Below are positions 10,641 through 20,229 of a DNA stretch of 64,000 bases, one piece after another. The stretch comes from Lophius americanus (Eukaryota; Chordata; Actinopteri; Lophiiformes; Lophiidae). Under the pieces are notes generated by a model. That model made no database searches. It was not told the DNA's origin and saw only the letters and a program-made list of their open reading frames with translations. The position numbers and the translations under genes are program-made. Position 1 is the first letter of the stretch; every line of letters starts with the position of its first letter. The stretch is from NCBI GenBank assembly GCA_037951165.1, contig JBBDHG010000026.1, positions 4,915,501 to 4,979,500 of the forward strand, given 5' to 3'.

Positions 10641-10890
10641 GACTGTAAACACAGAATTCTGACTTTATTCTCAGAATTCTGGCTTTAAACTAAGAATTCT
10701 GACTTTATTCTTAGTATTCTTATTTCACTTCCAGAATTCTATTCTGACCTTATTCTCAGAATTATGGCTTTAGATTCTGAATTCTCACTTTACTATCAAA
10801 ATTCGGGCTTCATTCTTAGAATTCGGACTTAGTTCTCAGAATACTAACTTCATTGAAAAAGTCTCACTTTAAACTCAACAGTCAGAATTT
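10640..10890. repeat. degenerate 'agaattctgactttattct' array, block 2
   Basis: About a dozen variant units (agaattctgactttattct, agaattctggctttaaac, agaattcggactta). Same unit as block 1, separated from it by the LINE relic and low-complexity DNA. Confidence 0.75.
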
Positions 10891-11332
10891 TGATAATAAA
10901 GTCAAAATTAAAAACATCCTGTAGCCTTATGTGGCTCCAACCCTCTTCTGTAGTGATCAATAATAAAACATGAAGTTTTATTGTCATCCTTCCTTTTTTG
11001 AAATAAAAGGATCTTCATCGTCTGTTTTTGTTACTTATACAGGTTTACCTTTCATATTTTCAATCCTACCATACATTTTCAAAGTGTTATTTTGCCGCCT
11101 AGGTTTTACAACATGGAAATAAAACAATATTATTAATGTTAAGTTTCTTTTGTAAAATAGATTTTAAAGAAAATGTACATTTATGATAAAAAAGATGCTG
11201 AAAATGTTCACTTAATAATTCTATAAACATTGCAGAGAGGTGATGTATATGTCAGATGGTACGAAAGAATCTCATTACTAGCACTTTTTCTTCTAAGCAT
11301 CCTTGATAGTTTTATAACAGACATTGTACGGT

Positions 11333-11535
11333 TGCCATGCACTTAGTAACCATAACATTATAACCTTTTGGAGTGAAAATCAGAATAACACTGATTATCT
11401 TGTGCCTGTAGTAGAAATTGCTGGGAAATTAATGCTAATAGAAAAGGTATCAGAACAGAGCTGCTCTGGAGGCAAAAAGAGGACCTAAACAATATGAGGC
11501 AGGTGGTTTTAATGTTATGACTGATCATGCAGGAA
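11333..11535 (-). mobile_element. Tc1-like family A deletion derivative (MITE-like)
   Basis: Both ends are present and inverted: accataacattataacc at the left and taatgttatgactgatca at the right, about 200 bp apart. Between them is only sub-terminal sequence (gaggacctaaacaatatgag). It has no transposase and looks like an internally deleted, non-autonomous copy. Confidence 0.7.
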
Positions 11536-11539
11536 TGTA

Positions 11540-12370
11540 GAAAGCAGATTGGATCATATAAAGCGACACCAGCGGCTATGATGTTTCTTTGGCTGCAAGA
11601 CTCGTTCCTATAATGGATTTAGATTCTGCAGCGGCCGTCACACTCCGCTCCTGGAGGTTGAGAGGAATGACTCGACTGCCATGTCCTGGAAGAAGAGGAA
11701 GAAGGATAAACAGGCTGGAGGTTAAACTAAGAACAATTGTTGATATTTTTTAATTCAAAATGATTATTTCTCCATCTTTCAGGCTTCTTAATGTGAAAAT
11801 CCATGAAGAAAGAGGAAGTGTGGTGAAACTGTAAATCAAAAATTCACGTATAACAGGAGGGATTTCTCTTCTTTAATTTTCAAAATGTAATGCACATATC
11901 AGGCAAAAGCAGGTTATCAACATAAACGGACGGCATGTGATTATTAACGGACCAGAGGTTGATGGTGAAAAATGCTCTTTTTTTGGGTGAAAGCTGAAAG
12001 GATTGGCCTAATGGACGCTGCATTATTAAAGGTGTGTTTTCACAGAATGTGCTCCTTCCCTCTTTTCATCTTAGTGACATTAACATTCTGTTCAAAATGA
12101 ATAATCTATGGAAACTACATTATTTGTTAGAGTAGACCCGTTATTAAAATTTGACACATTTCATTCAAACATTCCGCGGCTCGGAGTGATTTGACTTTTG
12201 CTGGAATTTAAGAGAAGATAAAATAAGAAGATATAAACAGTGTGTGTATATAATTACAGTGGTCATGTGACAGGTGACATGCTTTGGTGATGGAATGATC
12301 CGGGGGGGTGGTGGTGGGAGCGGTAGGCGACCTGTTATGACAGTGACAGTGAACATCGGGGCATCAATAG
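11540..12370. other. intergenic, nothing recognised
   Basis: No coding exon, RNA gene or recognised repeat. Confidence 0.4.
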
Positions 12371-12374
12371 ACTC

Positions 12375-12660
12375 TCGATGAACGTGTTATTGTAACTGTT
12401 TACAGTCTCAAACAGTAGATGAGAGGGATTGTCCATGATGTCCAGAAGTTTGGACAGTATCCTCTTCTCAGAAACGCCTTTCTGGCCGACCAGGCCGACC
12501 CCAGAGGACAGATCCAGCCTTCTTCTACAGTTTATCTGCCCTGGGCTTCAGCAGCTCTGACACTGTCTCCCCACCACACCACTGTAAAATACAGTACTGG
12601 TCACCACTGACTGGTAGAAAATGTTCAGGATGTTTGTGGACACATTTATATTAAGATTGT
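12375..12660 (-). mobile_element. LINE ORF2 C-terminal relic
   Basis: On the minus strand one frame reads LLDIMDNPSHLLFETVNSYN. This resembles the 'MDNPSHPLHDTV' region near the C terminus of fish non-LTR reverse transcriptases. Stops and the short length show that it is dead. Confidence 0.5.
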
Positions 12661-13169
12661 CTTCCTGTGCCCGGTCTTCTTCTGATTTAAAAAAAGTTTA
12701 TGAAATGGATATGATGATTTAAAGGAAATGGATAAGTAGTAGTATCGGAGGGGTGTAGTGGACGGAGGTTAATTTCACTTACTGTTTAATTCATTCTTTC
12801 ATGGTCCAAATGAATCATTGCAAATTTCCAAATGTGATCATTTTTCAATAGACTTAAAACAGGGTGTTATTCAACATAATAAGATATAAAAAGTAGATTT
12901 GGTTTTGCGATTTAACTGTCAAATCAGATTTTGACATCTTCCACTTACAATAACAGCAGCTGCGTATTTCAAACATTTTCTTTTAAGCTATCATGCTAAC
13001 ATTTTTTTTATGAATTATTCTTAGCAACTTTCTCTTTATCCATTGTTTTTGTTTATTATGTCAATTATTTCTTGATTATTTACCTAATAATTGGATACTC
13101 GGAGCAAACTACTTGTTTATGAATTGTTTTTCGCAACGGCAGACGATGTTATTTAGCACAATAAAAACA

Positions 13170-13440
13170 GACTGAGCGTGAAACCTCCCCTCCAAAGAAA
13201 GTAAGCCTGAGGACCCGAGTCGTGAAACCATTAAGCGGGAAACTGGCCAAGTCCGTGGATATGCCACAGACGACTGTATGGTTCTGGAAGGATTCCTCCC
13301 CGGCAGGTGAGACGGCGCCACAAGCCCCTGGTCCGCGATTCCAGGAGTTTGCGAGGTCAAGTCAGGGATGCACGCAAACTCCTGTCATGGCAGCTCATCA
13401 CGAAACCCAACATCAACAGTCACATCATAGTTAGACACTA
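13170..13440 (+). mobile_element. possible Tc1-type transposase N-terminal relic
   Basis: An open stretch reads KLAKSVDMPQTTVWFWKDS, like the second helix-turn-helix of Tc1-type transposases, followed by a basic stretch (RRRHKPLVRDSRSLRGQ in another frame). It is frameshifted. The assignment rests on motif resemblance only. Confidence 0.3.
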
Positions 13441-13799
13441 ATTAAATGACTATTTCTTCATCAGACACTTCCTTAGAATCTGGAATCTCACTGGCATCAT
13501 TATTATTCTGACATTTATTCAAATTAAGTCCCATTTCTTACTTTTTCCTCATTAGTCAGGCTACCATGCAAAACGTTTTTTCCATGTACCCCAGGTAATT
13601 GCAGAATCATAGACAAACCCAGTTTGGTTTCACTACTGTGGAAGAAAAATAAGTGCAAACTTTGCTCTGGCTTCACACTATAAAGTATTTTCAATCACAC
13701 GAGAGAAAAAAATAAATACAAACAAATCTCCGTCTTCACAGCATTTGACTTTTTGTCTTTAAAATGCACGATGTTGCTTCCAGAAATTTGAATGAAACG

Positions 13800-13849
13800 T
13801 TCATTCTCACATTTACTTTTCTGTTGGAAAAAGTAAATGTGAGAATGAA
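13800..13849. repeat. perfect 21-bp inverted repeat (hairpin)
   Basis: Arms 13800-13820 and 13829-13849 are exact reverse complements, with an 8-nt loop. No flanking repeat is recognised. Confidence 0.9.
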
Positions 13850-14043
13850 GTGCTCTGATGATGCATCAGCTGTCAGTTTTAATGGAGGAAGAGAGAACGG
13901 CGATGGACCTCACTGCTGACGGACACGGCGTGTCTGCATTAATCCAGTGGACGAGACGTCAGTTTGTTTGATCAGAGATGGCACTGATTCAGTTTTAGCA
14001 CTGTCTTGTTTTCCAGTGAGCTCCAGTCTAAGATAGGCAACGT

Positions 14044-14069
14044 GAGAGAGAGAGAGAGAGAGAGAGAGA
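14044..14069. repeat. (GA)n microsatellite
   Basis: A run of GA dinucleotides of about 26 bp. Confidence 0.9.
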
Positions 14070-14302
14070 TCATGGAGGAGATCAGGCTGGACTCTGCGCA
14101 CTGTCCGCCCACACATCTGCTATCTCTGCTGGCCGGCAGCAGATCCACGCATGTCACAGCCTGGAGAAAGGCCTTTGTGCGACCTGACAGGTGGACCTGG
14201 AATGTCAAAGGAGAGCTTTGTGTGATAGAACAATGTTCCTCCAAGAGATGCAAATACATGTGCAACTTCATGGACAAATTTAGATTTCCGAGAAAACACC
14301 CA

Positions 14303-14321
14303 TACACACACACACACACAC
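14303..14321. repeat. (CA)n microsatellite
   Basis: A short CA run of about 19 bp. Confidence 0.85.
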
Positions 14322-14699
14322 TAGCATAAACATAGATCACCGCCCCTTGTCTGCTGCCAGCCAACAAGCGCACATAAATAATCGTACGAATGCAACCACA
14401 AAATCCTCATAGCCATGGGTGATCCACTGGACGGCGCCCTCCTGTGATCTGCTGGATAATCACCAATTTTTACACCCACATGTTGATCATTTGTGGTAGC
14501 AGTGGGCGTTTCGGACGGGAGCTATTCCTGTGCATTTATTCCAACAGGCCTCATTATCCCTTCACACAAATACTTACAATTATTGTGAGAATTTCCCCCG
14601 AGGTCTGGTTGTCACGACCAAATTACAGCGTTTGTTTAGAGATGTTCGTAGTTGTGTAAATCCTGAAAAAGTGGTTTAACATGTTTTAATTGAATGTGG

Positions 14700-14912
14700 C
14701 TGTGTGACATAGATTTTTCTAAATCCTCCAATTTTCTTTTTTTCCCATATACACACTGCAGAATTAGTCGTATTAGAAAAGGTACAAGGTAAGACAATAG
14801 GCTTGAACTTCCGACATGCCGATCTTCTGATTAGTAATAATAATAATAATAAATACATTTAATTTATAATAGACAACAGAGGCTCCACCAACTGAACTAC
14901 GGCCCCACCCAC
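14700..14912 (-). mobile_element. tRNA-derived SINE relic with inserted TTA repeat
   Basis: On the minus strand an A-box-like TAGTTCAGTTGGTGGAG (14885-14901) and a B-box-like GGAAGTTCAAGCC (14800-14812) mark a tRNA head. They lie too far apart because an AT-rich (TTA)n piece at about 14833-14875 sits between them. The body continues to about 14700. Confidence 0.55.
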
Positions 14913-15284
14913 AAATTAAGCTAATAACAAGCAATTTATTTGACATTTAATTACTTCAGAGTAGTTTTTTCGTCCCTTGACTGAGCCGATTTTAAGGATG
15001 TAAACCTTAATCCAAGATTAATATTGGAGAAAATCTTTTTTATTGTATAATTAGACAAAATGTCTTTAAATAGAAATTGCATATTTTTAATGTGGTGGGG
15101 TATGTATGCTCCTTTATTGTAAAAAAAAATATCCCTCCTATAGTGAATGCGGCACCTGGCTTGGCTCCTCCCTTTGCCACTCCTCCAATCAGGAAAAGGC
15201 TTTTTAATCCCCGGATTCCTGTGGCCTTCCTCTCTTGCCATGTGCTTTGATCAGAGGAGGAGCCCCTGTCATCAGGGGAATCAC

Positions 15285-15310
15285 GACATGACATGACATG
15301 ACATGACATG
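15285..15310. repeat. (ACATG)n microsatellite
   Basis: About five tandem copies of a 5-bp unit. Confidence 0.9.
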
Positions 15311-15319
15311 AGGTTGTGG

Positions 15320-16100
15320 TTGCAGCTGCTTTGTCTAGCTACATTGTTTGCTGTGTACAATTAGGTTAAATGACTATTTTTGATCTCAGGGGGCCAACTG
15401 TCAGTTTATTTGTTTGTCGTTAGGCTGGTCACACCCCTTTGATTGGTCTCAGTCATTTAGGTTTTTCACCCCCCTTGAGTGGTTTTATCATTTTTATCTA
15501 ATACATGTTTAGGCGGGGCTAAAGTTTATATTTGACATATATCTTGATAATAAAAAGACTTGTGTATTATAATTCAAATACTTTGTTCTTTACTTTATAA
15601 TGGTACATTTGTTTAGCCTGTTTTTATCAGCTTTATAAAAATAAAATGTACTTTATTGGGAAACATGACTCTGCCACTTCAGTTTACGAACTTGCGTGCC
15701 TTGTTGGGTATTTGAGGTCATTTAGAACTAATAATCCACATCCTCATCCCTATTTCCTGGCGGTGGTATTCCCCAGATGGCGTTGTGGGTTCATTCGGAC
15801 GAAATCCAAAAATAAACCCTGACCCTCGCTCCGCCATATTCAAATAGGGAAAGTCTTGTTCCTCTGATTGGATATTCTGCAAACCATCGTTGGACCTTGT
15901 TACTGGGTAAAACTAGCTCCATACTAGCTGGAATATCTGAGTAAGAAAATGAAAGATATTTATTCGTAAAATAAGATTCTTTGTCTAATGTGAAACATGC
16001 TTGACAAGATTATCTTGAGACAAAAAAATAAGACGCGTACATTTCCTGTAAACAAAGGTTTTTTTTTAATTTTTTTACTTTCTTGAAATTCCCTAATTCT
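15320..16100. other. intergenic, nothing recognised
   Basis: No coding exon or recognised repeat. Confidence 0.35.
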
Positions 16101-16126
16101 GTGTAGAATCAAACCCCGATCCGAGC

Positions 16127-16156
16127 CTTCATCTTCTCGGATCGGAGAAGATGAAG
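16127..16156. repeat. perfect 12-bp inverted repeat
   Basis: Arms cttcatcttctc (16127-16138) and gagaagatgaag (16145-16156) around a 6-nt loop. Confidence 0.85.
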
Positions 16157-16354
16157 ATGACGGGAGTTGAGATTACTAGAAACATCCGTCTTTCCAGTAT
16201 GAATCAGCATGACTGTTGCTCTGGAGGTTGACCGTTCCTTGCCAGCCTTTGCAACTAACATGTTATAGAGTCCTATTGTAAGACCTTGGACCCCCATCTG
16301 CTCCTTGGGTGCCTCACAGCGGCGGTCCTCTGCTCCTAAACGATGGGTGAAATG

Positions 16355-16800
16355 TCTCAAACTGGTTCAAAACCCAGCAGCAAGACTTCTAACTGGTTCT
16401 AACTGACAACATCTCATCACCGCTATCCCGGCTTCAAACCGACTTCCTGTTTGTTCTACAATTGATTTGAAGATTTGGCTGCTCACCTTTACACGTCTAC
16501 TTCTGGCTCCAAGTTATATGACCCTAGACCCTTGGGTGGGGTCTAACCCTTCTGGCTGTGCTAAAGAGGTTCAGGTCCAAAGATGAGTGGCCTTTGGTGG
16601 TCAGGCGCCTCTGATTTAGAAAGACCTCCCCTAGGAGATAGAGTTCACCAAATCAAAACCCACTTATACAGCCTGGGTTTTGTGTTATATCATTGTTTTC
16701 AGTTATTTTAACCTTTTCTATTCTTTATTGCTTTGAGTTGCCCTCTGGGATCCCGTCTTTATATTGACCTAGTGCTTTTATGTCATGATTGCACTGTTTT
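16355..16800 (+). mobile_element. L2-type LINE 3' relic
   Basis: Decayed reading of the end of a fish LINE RT ORF: text of the kind 'NPAARLLTGSN...HWLPV...FKIL', then ccacttatacagcctggg (LKTHLYSL-like). A T-rich 3' tail follows. Many stops. Confidence 0.55.
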
Positions 16801-18150
16801 TTTTTTTAAAATTCTTATATCTTTTAATCTATCTTTTTTTTTTTAAAGCTTCATAGTCTTCATTATTAACTCTTTGGTTTTGTATGTCTTGGCGGTTATT
16901 ACAAATGTCTCTAATCTCCATCTTCCTTTTTGAAAAAGAGCTTACATTTTTGTCTTTCCGTTACTTAGCAGTCCCTTATATATTCTAATTTATATATTCT
17001 ATTCTTGTTTTAATAAGCCCTCATGCAGCGAGAGTATGGACGAATATTACAACATGTCACACTTTATATTGCATGAAGGCTTTTATATCGTACTGTTGTT
17101 TTTAAATGTAAATATTCCTTTAAATTTAATGTCAAATCTTGGATCACGCTTGCAAGATGCTGCAAATAAACCATGTATGACCTTGAACCTGATCCCTTAG
17201 GCCCTTTATACTCTACTGTCCAGCTACTAGCATCTGTTTCAGGTGATCAAAGTTCAAACTCTCGTGTCAAATCCAGCTGACTCCCAGCTCCGACTGTTTC
17301 CTGGTGACGTACTGACATATTGCTATTGAGTTACACTCAACCATTTTGATGACAGCACTTACAAAGAGAGACCCCCAATTGCCTCTCCGTTCTCCGCTCT
17401 CGCTCGACCTTTAGAGCCGGGACTATCTATCACTCACATTTCCTGTCTAAAAATAGGGGAATCCCTTTAGGTAGCCTGTAAACAAATGTTATAAACAAAT
17501 GGAAGTTCAAGAGAACCTCAAGCTAATTATGCTGTGCACATAAAGTACGTGTTATATTTTTGTAAAGTTGGACGCTGGACCCAATTTTCTAAATTTTCTA
17601 AATGATTTTTAGAAAATACCATTCCTGACACAACTCTTCCCATTTCTCAGGGCTTGGGACCGGCACTAGAAGTACTGTACACTTGCCAGTGATCCCTGTG
17701 GCTGGGTTCTAGCTCTCATTTCTGCTCAGAAACTCATTTGTGAGTTTCTGAGCATCGATGGTGTCTAAAACCAGAGTCCTTGTTTTATGGTGAAAATCAA
17801 CAGCGGCTGCAAAATTTCTGAAAAGGTTAATGCTGGTTGTGTTAAAAAGATTTCAGAGCACAGAGCTGTTTTATTGGCAAAAAGGGTCGGCACAATATTA
17901 GGTTTTAATGTTATGATCAATCTGTATATTAATTTATTCATTATATTGGGCTTTTATTGTGATATGTTATGGAAAATCTCTCCCAACAAAGAAACCTCAA
18001 CCAGGAAACAACAACAACAAAAAAGGCATTCACAAGCATCATGAATCATATATCATAAGACCACAATGAAAGCAGGAAACATCTCCGCCGGAGTGGGACA
18101 TTTTAATGGGTTCATCTCCTGCAAAGAATGGTCAAAAACATTCATTTGAA
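16800..18150. other. intergenic with one hairpin
   Basis: No exon seen. The only structured element noticed is the 13-bp hairpin at 17724-17753. Confidence 0.35.
17724..17753. repeat. perfect 13-bp inverted repeat
   Basis: Arms gctcagaaactca (17724-17736) and tgagtttctgagc (17741-17753) around a tttg loop. Confidence 0.9.
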
Positions 18151-18153
18151 TAA

Positions 18154-18178
18154 GTGTGTGTGTGAGTGTGTGTGTGTG

Positions 18179-18236
<58 letters not shown>
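18154..18236. repeat. (TG)n microsatellite
   Basis: About 83 bp of TG with two small interruptions. Confidence 0.95.
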
Positions 18237-18237
<1 letters not shown>

Positions 18238-18894
18238 ATAAGAACCCTACCGAGTGCTATATCTGTTGTAATAACGAGCGATATCTTCAGCGGCAGGAGG
18301 AGGAAAAGGCAATATCCTTGCAGTCAGATTGAAAGACGAAACCTTAAAATCGGTGTTTAAGTGCACCTCGGAGCTCTTTGATTCAGGCAGACATCTGCAC
18401 CCAAATTGCCCGACTGTAATTACGAAGATTCAATACGATATTCTACATAAAAGAATAATGGGATGGATGACGCTATCACCCCACTCAACAAGTAAAACAA
18501 AAAAATTGATGTCCTTATCTTCTTTTCCTTTTCCCTCTAACCGTATCGCTTCTAGCATGTATTTCATCTCCCAGACTGTTCTGCTGCATATCCGCCTATG
18601 GGCTTACGAGAAATTGCCGAGAAGAACAGTTTGGAGGATTTATGGAGCACAATATGCTATTAATTAGGTGTCAGTATGAATTGTTTCCGATACATCAGTA
18701 AATTACAAGGCAAGGCACCGCTATGAAGTGTAAAGCGATGAAATCAATGCAGCCATGCCTCCTCAACCTAAACACAGACCGGTGAAGACGAAGGACAGGA
18801 GAACAAAATACAAATACCTTCGGTGCTAAGGAAGGAAGGCTAGCAGTTGGTGCACACCTCAATTTCAGTTTGTTTAAGCACCAAAAAGAAGTGC

Positions 18895-18985
18895 GTCATT
18901 CATTATCTGTAACCGCTCATCCTGTTCAGGGTCGCTGGGGCTGGTGCCTATCTCAGCTGAGGCATCGGGCGAGTGGCAGGGGACA
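18895..18985. repeat. teleost dispersed repeat fragment
   Basis: Contains cattcattatctgtaaccgc, then gttcagggtcgctggggctg and gcctatctcagctgaggcat. This matches a widespread fish repeat, here truncated. Confidence 0.6.
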
Positions 18986-19268
18986 CTGTCTAATTATATG
19001 TTTAATCACTTCAACTTGCTCCTTACATCGCGAGAGAGCAGCGGCTCTACTCTGACTCCCTCCGGATGTCTAAGATCTGTCCTTATCTTTAAAGAAAAAT
19101 CCAGCCAACGACGCGTATTTCAACAACTTGTGTCTGTGACCTCTTTCTTTCAACCACTACCAAGAGCTCGTTAGCAAAGGTGATGGTTGGAATGAAAAAA
19201 TCCCTTCTTTAACATGTTGGAGGGTCTGTATCCGGTCATCTCCTGTGCCTTCAGTTCATCGTCTCTGG

Positions 19269-19452
19269 AAAGAAACAGACAAAGAAACAGACAAAGAAAC
19301 AGACAAAGAAACAGACAAAGAAACAGACAAAGAAACAGACAAAGAAACAGACAAAGAAACAGACAAAGAAACAGACAAAGAAACAGACAAAGAAACAGAC
19401 AAAGAAACAGACAAAGAAACAGACAAAGAAACAGACAAAGAAACAGACAAAC
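19269..19452. repeat. 12-bp minisatellite, about 15 near-identical copies
   Basis: Unit acagacaaagaa repeated almost without change; every 60 bp holds exactly five units. All three frames on each strand stay open through it, giving artefactual (RNRQ)n, (KETD)n and (SVSL)n peptides. Its left flank (19233-19268) is similar to 19574-19608, so the array lies between duplicated segments. Confidence 0.97.
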
Positions 19453-19639
19453 AGTACCCAAGGTCTAGGAAAATGATGAAGATTTCTCCATTAATGTCTC
19501 AGTTATTGCCAGCCTCTAAATCTACCGACACTCCAACCAAACCTGAGAATCTTTCAAATACTCTGTAGCTCTCTGTCATCTCTTGCGCCTTCCACTTCAG
19601 CGTCACTGGTCAGCCCACTGAGCCCGCAGTTTTTTCCCG

Positions 19640-19745
19640 TAATCCTGCTCTCGAACAAACAGACAAACAAAAATACAAAAACAAACAAACAAGCAGATAA
19701 ACGCATAGGAGTGAAAACACAACCTCTTTGGTGGAGGTAATAATA
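19640..19745 (-). repeat. dispersed repeat family B copy
   Basis: On the minus strand it reads cctccaccaaagaggttgtg, then a T/G-rich tract, then agcaggattacgggaaaaa. This is the start of a very common teleost repeat. Related pieces are at 36027-36150, 39060-39310, 43995-44095 and 54690-55110. Confidence 0.5.
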
Positions 19746-19839
19746 TCATCAGGGGGCATCATGGGAACCTGCGGGATGTAAAAAGTAAAAATACTCCAGG
19801 GAAGAACTCGAGTTTGTAGCATGAATTAATTAGACAGGA

Positions 19840-20220
19840 ATGCACAAAGAAGGATGGAGAGAGGAGAGAGAACCTCAGTGGAAGTTCCATTGCAGTCTAA
19901 ACCTATAGCAGCATCCAGTAGTTAAGAGCTACCATAAGACAGTATTAACTCATTAAAATAATCCTAATCAAAAAGGAAGATTGACATCCTTCTCTTGAAT
20001 ATAAAGAGAAAGTGTCTGAACCCTGAACCAAAACTGGGAGATGGTTCCACTGGAGAGGACCAGATAACTGAAGGCTTTGACTCCCATTTTTCTTTTGGAC
20101 ACTCCTGTGACAACAAGTAACCCTGCAACCTGCAGCCTTATGTTCTGGTTGGATAATAGGGTACAAGTAGTTTATGATCTTGTCTATTTTAATGAATGGA
20201 AATAAAGATTTGTCCTGATT
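19840..20220 (+). repeat. interspersed teleost repeat (family C)
   Basis: Contains taaacctatagcagcatcca, aactgggagatggttccact, gataactgaaggctttgact and ctgtgacaacaagtaaccct. This is the order found in a widespread fish interspersed repeat, probably LINE-associated. Confidence 0.55.
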
Positions 20221-20229
20221 GAAAAATAA

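Noticed and set aside
19171..19568. Several 60-110-codon repeat proteins on both strands; possible CRISPR-like array
   Set aside because: All come from one 12-bp minisatellite without spacers; there are no unique spacers and the genome is vertebrate.
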